From a virus, in the IMG/VR virus record IMGVR_UViG_3300025913_000014, positions 1 to 36,533 of that record: 36,533 bases of DNA; one strand, written 5' to 3'. The position numbers and the translations under genes are program-made. Shown here in pieces: positions 24,306 through 30,697 of this stretch; the first letter of the stretch is position 1; every line of letters starts with the position of its first letter. The notes beneath the pieces are model-generated. The model ran no database searches. It saw only the letters and a list, made by a program, of their open reading frames with translations, and was not told the DNA's origin.

Positions 24306-24385
24306 GCAACGGGCCCGCGATCCACACGATCGTTGGATGTTTTTTGCATTCTGGCTATTAGTCTAAAGCCAAAACGAAATTTCCC

Positions 24386-24646
24386 TTACTCCTTTTTTGT
24401 GACATATTGTGACAACGCGCGAATCCGCTGCAGAATCTTCCGAAGGTTGTCATGGGTGATGCCCAAACGCTGCGCCGCGATCTTCTGCGGCAACTTCCTT
24501 CGCTCCACCAACACGTACACCAGCCTGTTGCGCCTCTCGTTGTATGGCCGCGTCACGGGCGTTTGCCTATGTTGCAGTAATCCTTGTCGCAACGATCGGG
24601 GGCCAATGCTGCTCGTGTGCCGTCTGAGTACCGGGGAACAGAGCAT
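24386..24646 (-). CDS. Small HTH (sigma-region-4-like) DNA-binding protein
   Basis: About 86 residues, strongly basic. Residues 38-80 (NERRNRLVYVLVERRKLPQK, then IAAQRLGITHDNLRKILQRI) read as a helix-turn-helix of the sigma-70 region 4 or Trp-repressor type. The listed ATG lies four bases beyond the upstream stop with no strong ribosome site, so the N-terminus is uncertain. A late-gene activator or antiterminator role is tempting since two terminators follow, but this is inference. Confidence 0.6.
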   Translation of the reverse strand: MLCSPVLRRHTSSIGPRSLRQGLLQHRQTPVTRPYNERRNRLVYVLVERRKLPQKIAAQRLGITHDNLRKILQRIRALSQYVTKKE

Positions 24647-24649
24647 CCG

Positions 24650-25933
24650 CTAGTCCATAGCGTTGAGAACGCCAGCAGAACGAGCAAGCCAATATGCCGC
24701 AAGGAAATCACCTCCGTTCAGTCGTGAGTCAGCCTGCGCGCCGCTTGAGCCAACGTCAAGCGATCGCAGGTTTCGTTGCCAGAAGAAATCTTGTGCGCGC
24801 ACGGCCCACCGCGGGAGCGGCTGGTTCGCCATATACTTCCCATTCCACAGAACGGGTTTGTATTGCCATCCATTGATGGGATGCAGGCTTGCATAATTGT
24901 CGCGGCCAGGATTGAACTGCTTATCGGCCAGCGTAAACTCGGAGAGGACCTTCAGCGTCAGCGGTCGTATGTCGGGGTGATGTTCTTGGAGTGCAAAAGC
25001 GCACAGGGCGAGAACCCACACGTTCCCGTCCTTCAGCGCCATATCTTGGACACGACGCAGGCCGGCGCGGTAACTATCGTGCGGTGCCCCGGTGGTCGTG
25101 TCCGCCAAGATCGCCAAGTGAATCGCGGCGCGGTGCGTGTCGTTGGCATTGTCTAACCACCATAGCTTGACCTTCGGGTAACACGCGAGCGTCCCGTACT
25201 TTTTGAAAAGATCTGAGTAGGCCTTTGCGAACGCGCCGCTGCGACACACAGTAGCTCCGGCTGCATAGATTGCAAGCGCAAGACTAATCCGCAGTGGGTC
25301 CGTTTTCCATCCTTGCTCCAGTGCGCCATACGTCGTCGGCGCCCCGTTAGGACCAACCAGGGAATGGTTGTGCTCGAGGAGTTCCAGCGCCAATCCACCG
25401 AGCAGTTGAGCGCACACCGGCTGCAGGGTTGGAGGCCCCCACTTCCAGGTTGCGTAAATACCGAGCAGATGGCCTGTAGCCGAGTCGTTGGAGGCATCGT
25501 CTTGCCACGTTTTAAGGTCATCGGCTACACCGCGGATAAGACGCGGCTTGAGCTCGCCGTGGATGGTTTGGTGGAGCTGCATTCCTTTGACGGATTGCAC
25601 AAGGTCGTCGTAGGTGGTGGAGTTCTTGTCTGCGACGTACATAAGGCGATAGCGTAATGCGAGCATTGCTGAGTAGACGCCGTGCCAGATTGCCTGATCG
25701 CCCGTGTCCAGCGGGGAACCTGTGGGGAGTGGGATGCGATGAAGAAGCACCTGACCATCGCACCCCCAGAAGCTGCCGACAAGATCCTGATAAAACTCAA
25801 GCTCCAGGTCCGATAGCTTCTTCGGCTCTTTGGGAAGCGCGGGTCGGTCGAATGGTGGGAAGGGATCATTAAGCTTGTTGAGTGCATCTGCTCCACGGAT
25901 AGCCACCGCCTTTATCGATTCAATTAGTCCCAT
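24650..25933 (-). CDS. Large hypothetical protein, possible (alpha/alpha) toroid fold
   Basis: A 427-residue protein with regularly spaced helices. Motif-like segments are TGDQAIWHGVYSAMLALRYR (about residues 76-95), LKPRLIRGVADDLKTWQDDA and ASNDSATGHLLGIYATWKWG. The paired Asp/Trp/His-rich helices suggest an (alpha/alpha)6 toroid, a fold of glycoside hydrolases and polysaccharide lyases, though no family is certain. It has no signal peptide and lies among middle genes, not virion genes, so a depolymerase on the tail is less likely than an intracellular role. GGAGC precedes the start. Confidence 0.6.
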   Translation of the reverse strand: MGLIESIKAVAIRGADALNKLNDPFPPFDRPALPKEPKKLSDLELEFYQDLVGSFWGCDGQVLLHRIPLPTGSPLDTGDQAIWHGVYSAMLALRYRLMYVADKNSTTYDDLVQSVKGMQLHQTIHGELKPRLIRGVADDLKTWQDDASNDSATGHLLGIYATWKWGPPTLQPVCAQLLGGLALELLEHNHSLVGPNGAPTTYGALEQGWKTDPLRISLALAIYAAGATVCRSGAFAKAYSDLFKKYGTLACYPKVKLWWLDNANDTHRAAIHLAILADTTTGAPHDSYRAGLRRVQDMALKDGNVWVLALCAFALQEHHPDIRPLTLKVLSEFTLADKQFNPGRDNYASLHPINGWQYKPVLWNGKYMANQPLPRWAVRAQDFFWQRNLRSLDVGSSGAQADSRLNGGDFLAAYWLARSAGVLNAMD

Positions 25934-26311
25934 TCACAATTGCTCCCGAAATAATATTGTTCCGTCGTCGTCGCGTCCGTGGTACTCAAATCGCCGGCGC
26001 TTCACCTGCACCGTATCGAGCGGCGCCGTTCCTTCCAGCTCGAGCGATGCTCGCAGGCTCGGCATCATCGCGAAGTCCATATAAGGTGGCGGCGGCAGAC
26101 GAATAACGCGTGTCTGCGTCCCGCCGTCGGCTGTGATGAACCTAGCCAGCCCATCCTGCGCCGGCTGCCAGCGCGCGTACCTCTGCGCCTCTTGAGGATC
26201 CCGACAAGCAATCAGCCGAAACAGGTCCGAGCCGTGACGATGAAGTAACTCCGGCACGTACTCGGAAACCTGCTCGGTCTGGTTGCATGACAGGCATGCG
26301 TAATAGATCAC
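25934..26311 (-). CDS. Hypothetical protein with N-terminal CxxC
   Basis: A 125-residue protein starting MIYYACLSCNQ, with a single CxxC pair and a His-containing helix (ELLHRHGSDLFRLIACRD), followed by a beta-rich C-terminal half. It is linked by ATGA overlap with the 151-residue gene upstream. The Cys pair may bind metal with His or the later Cys. Function unknown. Confidence 0.6.
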   Translation of the reverse strand: MIYYACLSCNQTEQVSEYVPELLHRHGSDLFRLIACRDPQEAQRYARWQPAQDGLARFITADGGTQTRVIRLPPPPYMDFAMMPSLRASLELEGTAPLDTVQVKRRRFEYHGRDDDGTILFREQL

Positions 26312-26763
26312 CCTTCGTTTGGCTTAAGGATGTCCTCGATCCGAACGTCGTCGTCCCACTGGTCGATGAAGAATCGATCCGAGCAGCCGTTAATCCGCCC
26401 GAAGAGAATCGGGTCCTTCACGTTGATGATATGCGCCACCTCGAAGGTGTCGAAACATTGCCGACCCTGCGCGGTTTCGAGACTATCCAGCACGTTCGCT
26501 GGCGGGACCTCCGCGTACTGACCGACGGGCGTAAAGGCCAGCGTTTTATAGTCGCCGCCCTTCCGCGTATCTCGCATCAGCTTCTCGTTGAACGCCGCGA
26601 TTTTTTCCGGGCGCACAAAACGATAATGCTCATACGCAATCGCCATCTTTCGCTTTCGGAGCGAGAGCTCCTTAACCTTCGCGCCGGCGGCGGTAAAGCC
26701 GAGACGCTCAAGCCTGTCCTGCACTGCTGGTTCTTTTATCTCCACGGCGATTGTCCTCCCCAT
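26308..26763 (-). CDS. Hypothetical protein, 151 residues
   Basis: A mixed alpha/beta protein with a basic N-terminal half (KVKELSLRKRKMAIAYEHYR) and a C-terminal acidic part (FFIDQWDDDVRIEDILKPNE). I see no catalytic motif I can name. It overlaps neighbours at both ends (28 bases upstream, 4 downstream). It lies in a string of middle genes of unknown role. Confidence 0.55.
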   Translation of the reverse strand: MGRTIAVEIKEPAVQDRLERLGFTAAGAKVKELSLRKRKMAIAYEHYRFVRPEKIAAFNEKLMRDTRKGGDYKTLAFTPVGQYAEVPPANVLDSLETAQGRQCFDTFEVAHIINVKDPILFGRINGCSDRFFIDQWDDDVRIEDILKPNEG

Positions 26764-27176
26764 GCTTGTTGATTTGCAAACTGCTGAAGCCCCTGCGCTT
26801 GCTGATTGGCGAACCCAAGTCCCAAAGCACTCCCCGCGAGTCCATTAGGAAAACCTGAGATGGTCCCGCTAAGTCGGTTGACCATATCGGCAAACCCGCT
26901 GTCACGAAAGTCTTGCGGAGACATCTCCGCACCTCCCGTTTTTAAGTGCTCCATCGTTCGGTCACCCTTCTCCAAGTCCTTCATTAAATCCACGACCTTC
27001 ATCGGCGCCTCCCATTTACATCGTGTTTCCATGTGACCTGCCATCAGCGTCTCGTAGCTGTACTCAAGCCCGCATGGGTGGCAGCGCATCGCCATCTTGT
27101 TGACCAGTACGTCGAGCAAGCCTCCGCAAAAATAGCAGCCGGCTCTACGAGTCCACGCTGAAGGCCCGAGTGCCAC
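26736..27176 (-). CDS. Zinc-ribbon protein with Gln/Gly-rich tail
   Basis: A 146-residue protein. CYFC (residues 14-17) and CHPC (32-35) make a two-knuckle zinc ribbon, and MAGHMETRC adds further possible ligands. The second half ends in a repeated Gln/Ala/Gly stretch (FANQQAQGLQQFANQQAWGG) that is an internal duplication of FANQQA. The start is GTG (complement of 27174-27176), two bases after the previous stop's last base region, with only a weak ribosome site, so the start is uncertain. Confidence 0.6.
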   Translation of the reverse strand: MALGPSAWTRRAGCYFCGGLLDVLVNKMAMRCHPCGLEYSYETLMAGHMETRCKWEAPMKVVDLMKDLEKGDRTMEHLKTGGAEMSPQDFRDSGFADMVNRLSGTISGFPNGLAGSALGLGFANQQAQGLQQFANQQAWGGQSPWR

Positions 27177-27179
27177 TTC

Positions 27180-27398
27180 TTACTGCGCCCACCACAACCG
27201 TTCGGCAAGCGCGCGGAACTCACACTGCTCACCTTTTTTCAGGCCCTTCGACTCGAGCCACTCAACCGTTTCCTTCGCCAGGTTCACAAGCTCCACGTAT
27301 CGCTGGCGGGTGACCGGCGGCGTTGGCGCCGCGAGCGTACCCCGCGGATAGTCGAGTGCGTTAACTGCTTGAACCGCTTCCATTGGTGCGTCCGGCAT
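27180..27398 (-). CDS. Small hypothetical protein, 72 residues
   Basis: The start has AAGGAG eight bases upstream. The product has a Pro-rich linker and a helical C-terminal half (RYVELVNLAKETVEWLESKG; ALAERLWWAQ). No family recognised. It overlaps the Cys-pair protein gene upstream by 38 bases. Confidence 0.6.
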   Translation of the reverse strand: MPDAPMEAVQAVNALDYPRGTLAAPTPPVTRQRYVELVNLAKETVEWLESKGLKKGEQCEFRALAERLWWAQ

Positions 27399-27606
27399 TT
27401 GATTTCTCCTTTACCGTCTTGCTGACTGTCTCGTAATCTCCGTTGTGCAAAAACGTGTCGAGGTCCGCGCGGCACATTGGGACGATCGCACCCATGTTCA
27501 GCGTGTAGCGCGTGAGGCTTTCAACACACTCGCCGCAGTACTCGCCGCGCAGACCCTTAATTCGCAAGCTTGTACCCAAACGTGCCCAGCTCCCGGCAGA
27601 CGTCAT
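27361..27606 (-). CDS. Small Cys-pair protein downstream of the VRR-NUC gene
   Basis: The credible part is GEYCGECVESLTRYTLNMGA, followed by a Cys and a charged tail. The start is unclear: the listed ATG (complement of 27604-27606) has a poor ribosome site and overlaps the nuclease gene by 50 bases, while TTG or CTG codons near 27570-27555 would start right after the nuclease stop. Likely a small zinc-binding protein. Function unknown. Confidence 0.45.
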   Translation of the reverse strand: MTSAGSWARLGTSLRIKGLRGEYCGECVESLTRYTLNMGAIVPMCRADLDTFLHNGDYETVSKTVKEKSNAGRTNGSGSSS

Positions 27607-27994
27607 CCCAAGACTCGGCGAAGAAGGCGGCGGATCCAGCTTTCCGAGCCTCGTCGATGAACTGGATTTGTGCAGTCCTTCGGACACCACCTGGGCGCTT
27701 TACTTCGATAAAAAGTGGGATCGACAGCGCCCGTCCATCGGGACCGAGTGCGCAGGCGAGCGGAAGGTATCCGATCAGGTCTGGGATTCCCGGCGTGTTC
27801 GGCTGAACCTTGCCGCCAACGGGGCAGTTGATCCTCCATAGCTTTATTCGCGCGGTGAACCACAACCGCGTCACGATCTCCCGGAGCACGTGCTCCTCTT
27901 TCAGTACTGGTTGCCATACCGCTCCTTTCAGCTCCCACTTTTCGTCCTTCCGCTTTCGCAGTCGGAACTTGCCCTGCTTCCACCACTGGCTCAC
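27557..27994 (-). CDS. VRR-NUC domain nuclease
   Basis: A 145-residue protein with the PD-(D/E)XK-type VRR-NUC signature: GIPDLIGYL (residues 69-77) with the catalytic Asp, IEVKRPGG (96-103) with Glu and Lys, and RRTAQIQFIDEARKAGSAAF with the conserved Gln. Stand-alone VRR-NUC domains are common in phage replication modules and are thought to act as structure-specific or Holliday-junction-type nucleases. It lies with the replication and recombination genes. Confidence 0.85.
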   Translation of the reverse strand: MSQWWKQGKFRLRKRKDEKWELKGAVWQPVLKEEHVLREIVTRLWFTARIKLWRINCPVGGKVQPNTPGIPDLIGYLPLACALGPDGRALSIPLFIEVKRPGGVRRTAQIQFIDEARKAGSAAFFAESWDDVCRELGTFGYKLAN

Positions 27995-28134
27995 CGACGG
28001 AACTGCGTGATAATGGCCCAGACTGAGAAGACGACGACGCCAACCGCTATGGCGAGCGCGCTCAGCTCAATCTCTTGCAGCGTGGTGAGCTGCAGGCGCG
28101 GCGTATTCAATAGCCCGGTGAGCCACGTGATCAT
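27991..28134 (-). CDS. Small single-span membrane peptide
   Basis: A 47-residue protein (start at the complement of 28132-28134, ATGA overlap with the gene upstream). It has an amphipathic N-terminus, a hydrophobic helix (about residues 25-43, ALAIAVGVVVFSVWAII) and a basic end. It could be a small inner-membrane protein affecting lysis timing or exclusion; nothing decides it. A longer frame to 28299 is only out-of-frame reading of the neighbour. Confidence 0.65.
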   Translation of the reverse strand: MITWLTGLLNTPRLQLTTLQEIELSALAIAVGVVVFSVWAIITQFRR

Positions 28135-28301
28135 CGGTAGACCTTCTCGCAATCGCACTCGGCCTTCTCCACCGCCTCGTGTAGCTTGCGCAGCTCCTGC
28201 TGAACGTAGGCCTCCGACGCATACTCCGCGCCGAACCACAGCCCCGAGTCCTCTGCTTGTCGGGCCACAAAGCGCTTCAGCCGTCTCAACGCCACACACA
28301 T
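28131..28301 (-). CDS. Small hypothetical protein, 56 residues
   Basis: The frame from ATG (complement of 28299-28301) to TGA (complement of 28131-28133) exactly bridges two neighbours: it starts in a TGATG overlap with the winged-helix gene and stops in an ATGA overlap with the membrane peptide gene. The product is helical and charged (QQELRKLHEAVEKAECDCEK), with a CDC pair near the end. Tight coupling on both sides makes it a real gene; function unknown. Confidence 0.7.
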   Translation of the reverse strand: MCVALRRLKRFVARQAEDSGLWFGAEYASEAYVQQELRKLHEAVEKAECDCEKVYR

Positions 28302-28591
28302 CAGATAGCCATCCGCATCTGCCCGTCGTTATCGTGTGGCGTTACCATCCACACCGCTTCATGTCGTTGCGTCCGGGGCTCCCAGCGCTCCCCCGCCTCG
28401 TGAATCACACCCATCTTTGCCAGCTCCGTGATCCGCGGACGCACGACATAAACGTGTTTGCCAACGCGGTCTGCAATTTGAGTCGCGCCCATCTTGCCGC
28501 CGTGCATCAAGACATCCAGCACCTCGCGTTGCCGCGGCCCAAGCTCGGCCAGCGTTCGTATCCAGCTATCAAGCTGCGCGCGTGTGGACAT
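28301..28591 (-). CDS. Winged-helix DNA-binding protein
   Basis: A 96-residue protein. LGPRQREVLDVLMHGGKMGA, followed by TQIADRVGKHVYVVRPRITEL and AKMGVIHEAGERW, is a clear winged helix-turn-helix (about residues 15-70): helix, HTH, then a two-strand wing. Similar proteins act as transcription regulators or DNA-binding accessories in phage replication modules. It is coupled by TGATG to a tiny membrane peptide gene upstream. Confidence 0.75.
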   Translation of the reverse strand: MSTRAQLDSWIRTLAELGPRQREVLDVLMHGGKMGATQIADRVGKHVYVVRPRITELAKMGVIHEAGERWEPRTQRHEAVWMVTPHDNDGQMRMAI

Positions 28592-28689
28592 CAGCGCCTA
28601 GTCAGCTTCCAGTAAATGATCAGCGGCGACAGCACTGCGAAGGCGATCAACGCCACCACAACGTTCGCTGCAAATTGCCACGGTTTCAT
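28591..28689 (-). CDS. Tiny single-span membrane peptide, 32 residues
   Basis: ATG at the complement of 28687-28689; TGA overlaps the next start codon as TGATG. The product has a hydrophobic helix (residues 6-27, containing NVVVALIAFAVLSPLIIYW) and ends KLTRR. The upstream site (GGGGG) is weak, but coupling to the winged-helix gene and the membrane profile support it. Role unknown. Confidence 0.6.
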   Translation of the reverse strand: MKPWQFAANVVVALIAFAVLSPLIIYWKLTRR

Positions 28690-28719
28690 AGTGAAACCCC
28701 CGATGTTAAACCCGTGTTT

Positions 28720-29601
28720 TTAAACATGGCCGTTCTCCTTCGGCATTCGCTTGGCAAAAGCCAATTTCGACACCATTTCTCGCACTTCTGCGGCTGTCGG
28801 CAGGTCCTCTTCCTTGGGATTCGGCGGCTGCGGGCGAGGCGGGGCATATTGCGGCACACCATAGGCCGGCTTGTTGTCGTATTTGCCCTCCATCACCTTC
28901 ACGTGGTTTGTGTCGTTGGCGATCAGCCAGTCAAAGTCCGCGATCCACCCGCGATCGGATTGGCCCTGGCAGAACTTGGAGGCAGCGACCCGGCGAATCA
29001 CCAGGCGCCAATATTCGAGGTTCGGGCGCTCAAGCCAGCGCAGGCGTATCTTGGCGCGGCGTTTGTCAGTCAGCGCTGTGACCTTCGGTAAAGCGCCGTT
29101 GTTGCCGTTCCAGGCCTCTTGAAGCTCAAGATAGGGGATCACGGGGCGGGGCGGCGTTTGTACCGCCGCGTCGCCTTGTAGTGTCTTTTCTTCTAACTTC
29201 TGACTTCTAACTTCTAACTTCTCTTGCGGGACATTGGCTGGACTCGGCTGGGACATTTCCGGGACATTGGTATGTTCCCGCTGCCAACGCTTCCGCGTTC
29301 TCTCGTACTCGCGCACCTTTTCTTCGCGGACGATGCGCCGGGACATGATCGTGACGCTGCCGCCCGTGCTTGTGATCTCGGCCACCTGGCACAGCTCCTC
29401 CAGCAAGCCGGCAAGCACCTCCTGGGTGACCCCGTGCTCAAAGGCCATCGCCGGCAGGGTACGCGTGTAGACCCCGCGCTGGGGTGCGTTCCAGCAATAG
29501 CAGAGGATGTCGATCCAGGCTGCCTTTGCCAACGGAGAGAGACGCCTGGTATCAACTAACCAGGCGTCCGGGAAAAACTGCATGAACGGTAACTTTGCCA
29601 T
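28720..29601 (-). CDS. DUF1376-type replication protein (helicase-loader/initiator-like)
   Basis: A 293-residue protein starting at the complement of 29599-29601, with GAGGG upstream. The N-terminal domain (PFMQFFPDAWLVDTRRLSPL, AAWIDILCYCWNAPQRG) matches DUF1376-like winged-helix domains of phage replication initiators. A Gln/Glu/Lys linker (about 130-160) contains a heptanucleotide minisatellite. The C-terminal part (RLRWLERPNLEYW; WIADFDWLIANDTNHVKVME) resembles the helicase-loader ends of such proteins, whose last conserved block is FDWLI with a downstream Lys. Likely role: recruiting host helicase to the phage origin. Confidence 0.7.
   Translation of the reverse strand: MAKLPFMQFFPDAWLVDTRRLSPLAKAAWIDILCYCWNAPQRGVYTRTLPAMAFEHGVTQEVLAGLLEELCQVAEITSTGGSVTIMSRRIVREEKVREYERTRKRWQREHTNVPEMSQPSPANVPQEKLEVRSQKLEEKTLQGDAAVQTPPRPVIPYLELQEAWNGNNGALPKVTALTDKRRAKIRLRWLERPNLEYWRLVIRRVAASKFCQGQSDRGWIADFDWLIANDTNHVKVMEGKYDNKPAYGVPQYAPPRPQPPNPKEEDLPTAAEVREMVSKLAFAKRMPKENGHV
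29191..29218 (-). repeat. Four 7-bp tandem repeats inside the replication gene
   Basis: Four copies of TTCTAAC (second copy TTCTGAC) read on the plus strand; on the coding strand they give a Lys/Leu/Glu/Val/Arg/Ser/Gln stretch (KLEVRSQKLE). This kind of repeat is a recurrent low-complexity insertion. It stays in frame because four units of seven bases lie in a linker that tolerates change. Confidence 0.7.
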
Positions 29602-29642
29602 CAACACCCTCGGCCTAAGCCGAGCCCCCAACCCTTAATTTC

Positions 29643-29738
29643 TTATCGGCAGACGACTTTGAGTACGCAGTAGATCACCGCGCAACGGAACAGCAACTCA
29701 AAGATGGCCTCCCAAAATGACTCCGGCTTTTTAAACAC
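29643..29738 (-). CDS. Tiny single-span membrane peptide, 31 residues
   Basis: GTG start (complement of 29736-29738) with AGGAG seven bases upstream, TAA at the complement of 29643-29645. The product MFKKPESFWEAIFELLFRCA, then VIYCVLKVVCR, has one hydrophobic helix with three Cys. It resembles the other tiny membrane peptides of this region in size and layout. Role unknown. Confidence 0.6.
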   Translation of the reverse strand: MFKKPESFWEAIFELLFRCAVIYCVLKVVCR

Positions 29739-29828
29739 GAGAGTCTCCTATTCCCGAAATCTGCGGCCTCCCAGCGTCTATCCTGAAGCGCCCTTTCGAG
29801 CCTTTGTGTTGCCCGCCGGGAGGCCAAA

Positions 29829-30002
29829 TCACAGCGGCGTACCTTGGTCTGTGTGGTCCTTGCTCTCGAAAATGAGCTTTGCCACGTGCGCGCGGGCCTT
29901 CACATCGGCCTCGCGCTTTGCGTTGATCTCATTGGCGTGGCACTCCCAGCAGGCCGTGCCAGCGACCGACACCTCGTTCTTGCCGCACTTCACGCACTTC
30001 AC
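29829..30002 (-). CDS. Small zinc-ribbon protein, 57 residues
   Basis: GTG start (complement of 30000-30002) overlaps the lipoprotein gene's stop as GTGA, with GGAG seven bases upstream. CVKCG (residues 3-7) and CWEC (18-21) form a zinc ribbon, followed by a helix rich in Ala, Lys and Glu. The frame ends at the complement of 29829-29831. Likely a DNA- or protein-binding accessory of the replication module. Confidence 0.7.
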   Translation of the reverse strand: MKCVKCGKNEVSVAGTACWECHANEINAKREADVKARAHVAKLIFESKDHTDQGTPL

Positions 30003-30127
30003 TTGGCGTCTCCGCCCATCCGTAATAAGCCCATCGTTCCGGGCTCGCGCGGCTTTTCATCTTTTTCTTGGGTACACGCCGTCAGCAGGCTACTCAGCAC
30101 TAACACCGTCAGAGCTATCCGCTTCAT
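29999..30127 (-). CDS. Small lipoprotein
   Basis: A 42-residue peptide starting at the complement of 30125-30127: basic MKRI, hydrophobic core, then the lipobox LLTAC (Cys17), so a mature lipopeptide of about 26 polar residues (TQEKDEKPREPG). GGGGG lies upstream. Its start overlaps a coiled-coil gene in another frame. Small lipoproteins in phages can be outer spanins or exclusion/entry blockers; the location in early genes, far from the lysis cassette, favours the latter, by inference. Confidence 0.65.
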   Translation of the reverse strand: MKRIALTVLVLSSLLTACTQEKDEKPREPGTMGLLRMGGDAK

Positions 30128-30305
30128 GAAAACCCCCAGTGCCCGTCCCCAGACGATCCCTCTTGATCTGAAGGTGCTGCAGCCTGGTTCGGAGCTCGTG
30201 TTCCCGCTCGAGGAGCTTCGCCTGTTCGGCATGGAGCCCCTCGAGCTGTTTATGAAGCATCGCCATCTCGTTGTTGATGTCCTGTAGCGAGGGCATATCC
30301 GACAT
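30090..30305 (-). CDS. Small coiled-coil protein
   Basis: A 71-residue protein starting at the complement of 30303-30305, two bases after the stop of the SSB-like gene. Residues 8-50 form a heptad-rich coiled coil (EMAMLHKQLEGLHAEQAKLL, EREHELRTRLQHLQIK). There is no membrane segment. Its 3' end overlaps the lipoprotein gene by 38 bases in another frame. Function unknown. Confidence 0.6.
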   Translation of the reverse strand: MSDMPSLQDINNEMAMLHKQLEGLHAEQAKLLEREHELRTRLQHLQIKRDRLGTGTGGFHEADSSDGVSAE

Positions 30306-30307
30306 GC

Positions 30308-30697
30308 CTAGAAGTTCTCGTCTTGCGCGCCGGCGGTTGCCCGCTGCCGAACCGCGAGAATCTCCTTCATGCGCGCCACCACGTTGCCCTTGGATGGACC
30401 CTTTTCGATCTTCTCGTGGACAATCGTCGCCTCGATCTCCTTGCCGAGGCACCAGGAGGCGTCAAAGTCGAACACCCCCGGCTCCTCTTCCGGGAAGCCA
30501 AGCGCGCGGCATAGCGGCGCCATCAGCCAAACCATGAAGCGCTCGGTGTACGGCATCTCCTCGCCATCGACGTTGGCGGCGAACTTGAAGGCGTAATAGG
30601 CATACCCGCCCTTGGTCTCGCCCTTTTGCGGCACGTCAATGACTTTGAAGTGAAACGTCCCTTGCGGGAACAGGTCCCCGTTGGTATCGAGTCTCAT
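30308..30697 (-). CDS. SSB / DUF669-like protein of the recombination module
   Basis: A 129-residue beta-rich protein: FHFKVIDVPQKGETKGGYAY, then YAFKFAAN and FMVWLMAPLCRALGF, followed by EIEATIVHEKIEKGPSKGN. This ordering matches DUF669-type phage proteins that accompany Sak4-like ATPases and are thought to bind single-stranded DNA. It starts directly after the ATPase stop. Probable partner for annealing or strand invasion. Confidence 0.65.
   Translation of the reverse strand: MRLDTNGDLFPQGTFHFKVIDVPQKGETKGGYAYYAFKFAANVDGEEMPYTERFMVWLMAPLCRALGFPEEEPGVFDFDASWCLGKEIEATIVHEKIEKGPSKGNVVARMKEILAVRQRATAGAQDENF

Noticed and set aside
24287-24349. A 19-codon frame ending inside the terminator at 24281-24305, as a leader peptide for attenuation
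   Set aside because: No ribosome site and no run of regulatory codons; too weak to list.
27991-28299. A 102-residue version of the membrane peptide gene
   Set aside because: The first 55 codons are out-of-frame reading of the 56-residue gene, which has better coupling at both ends.
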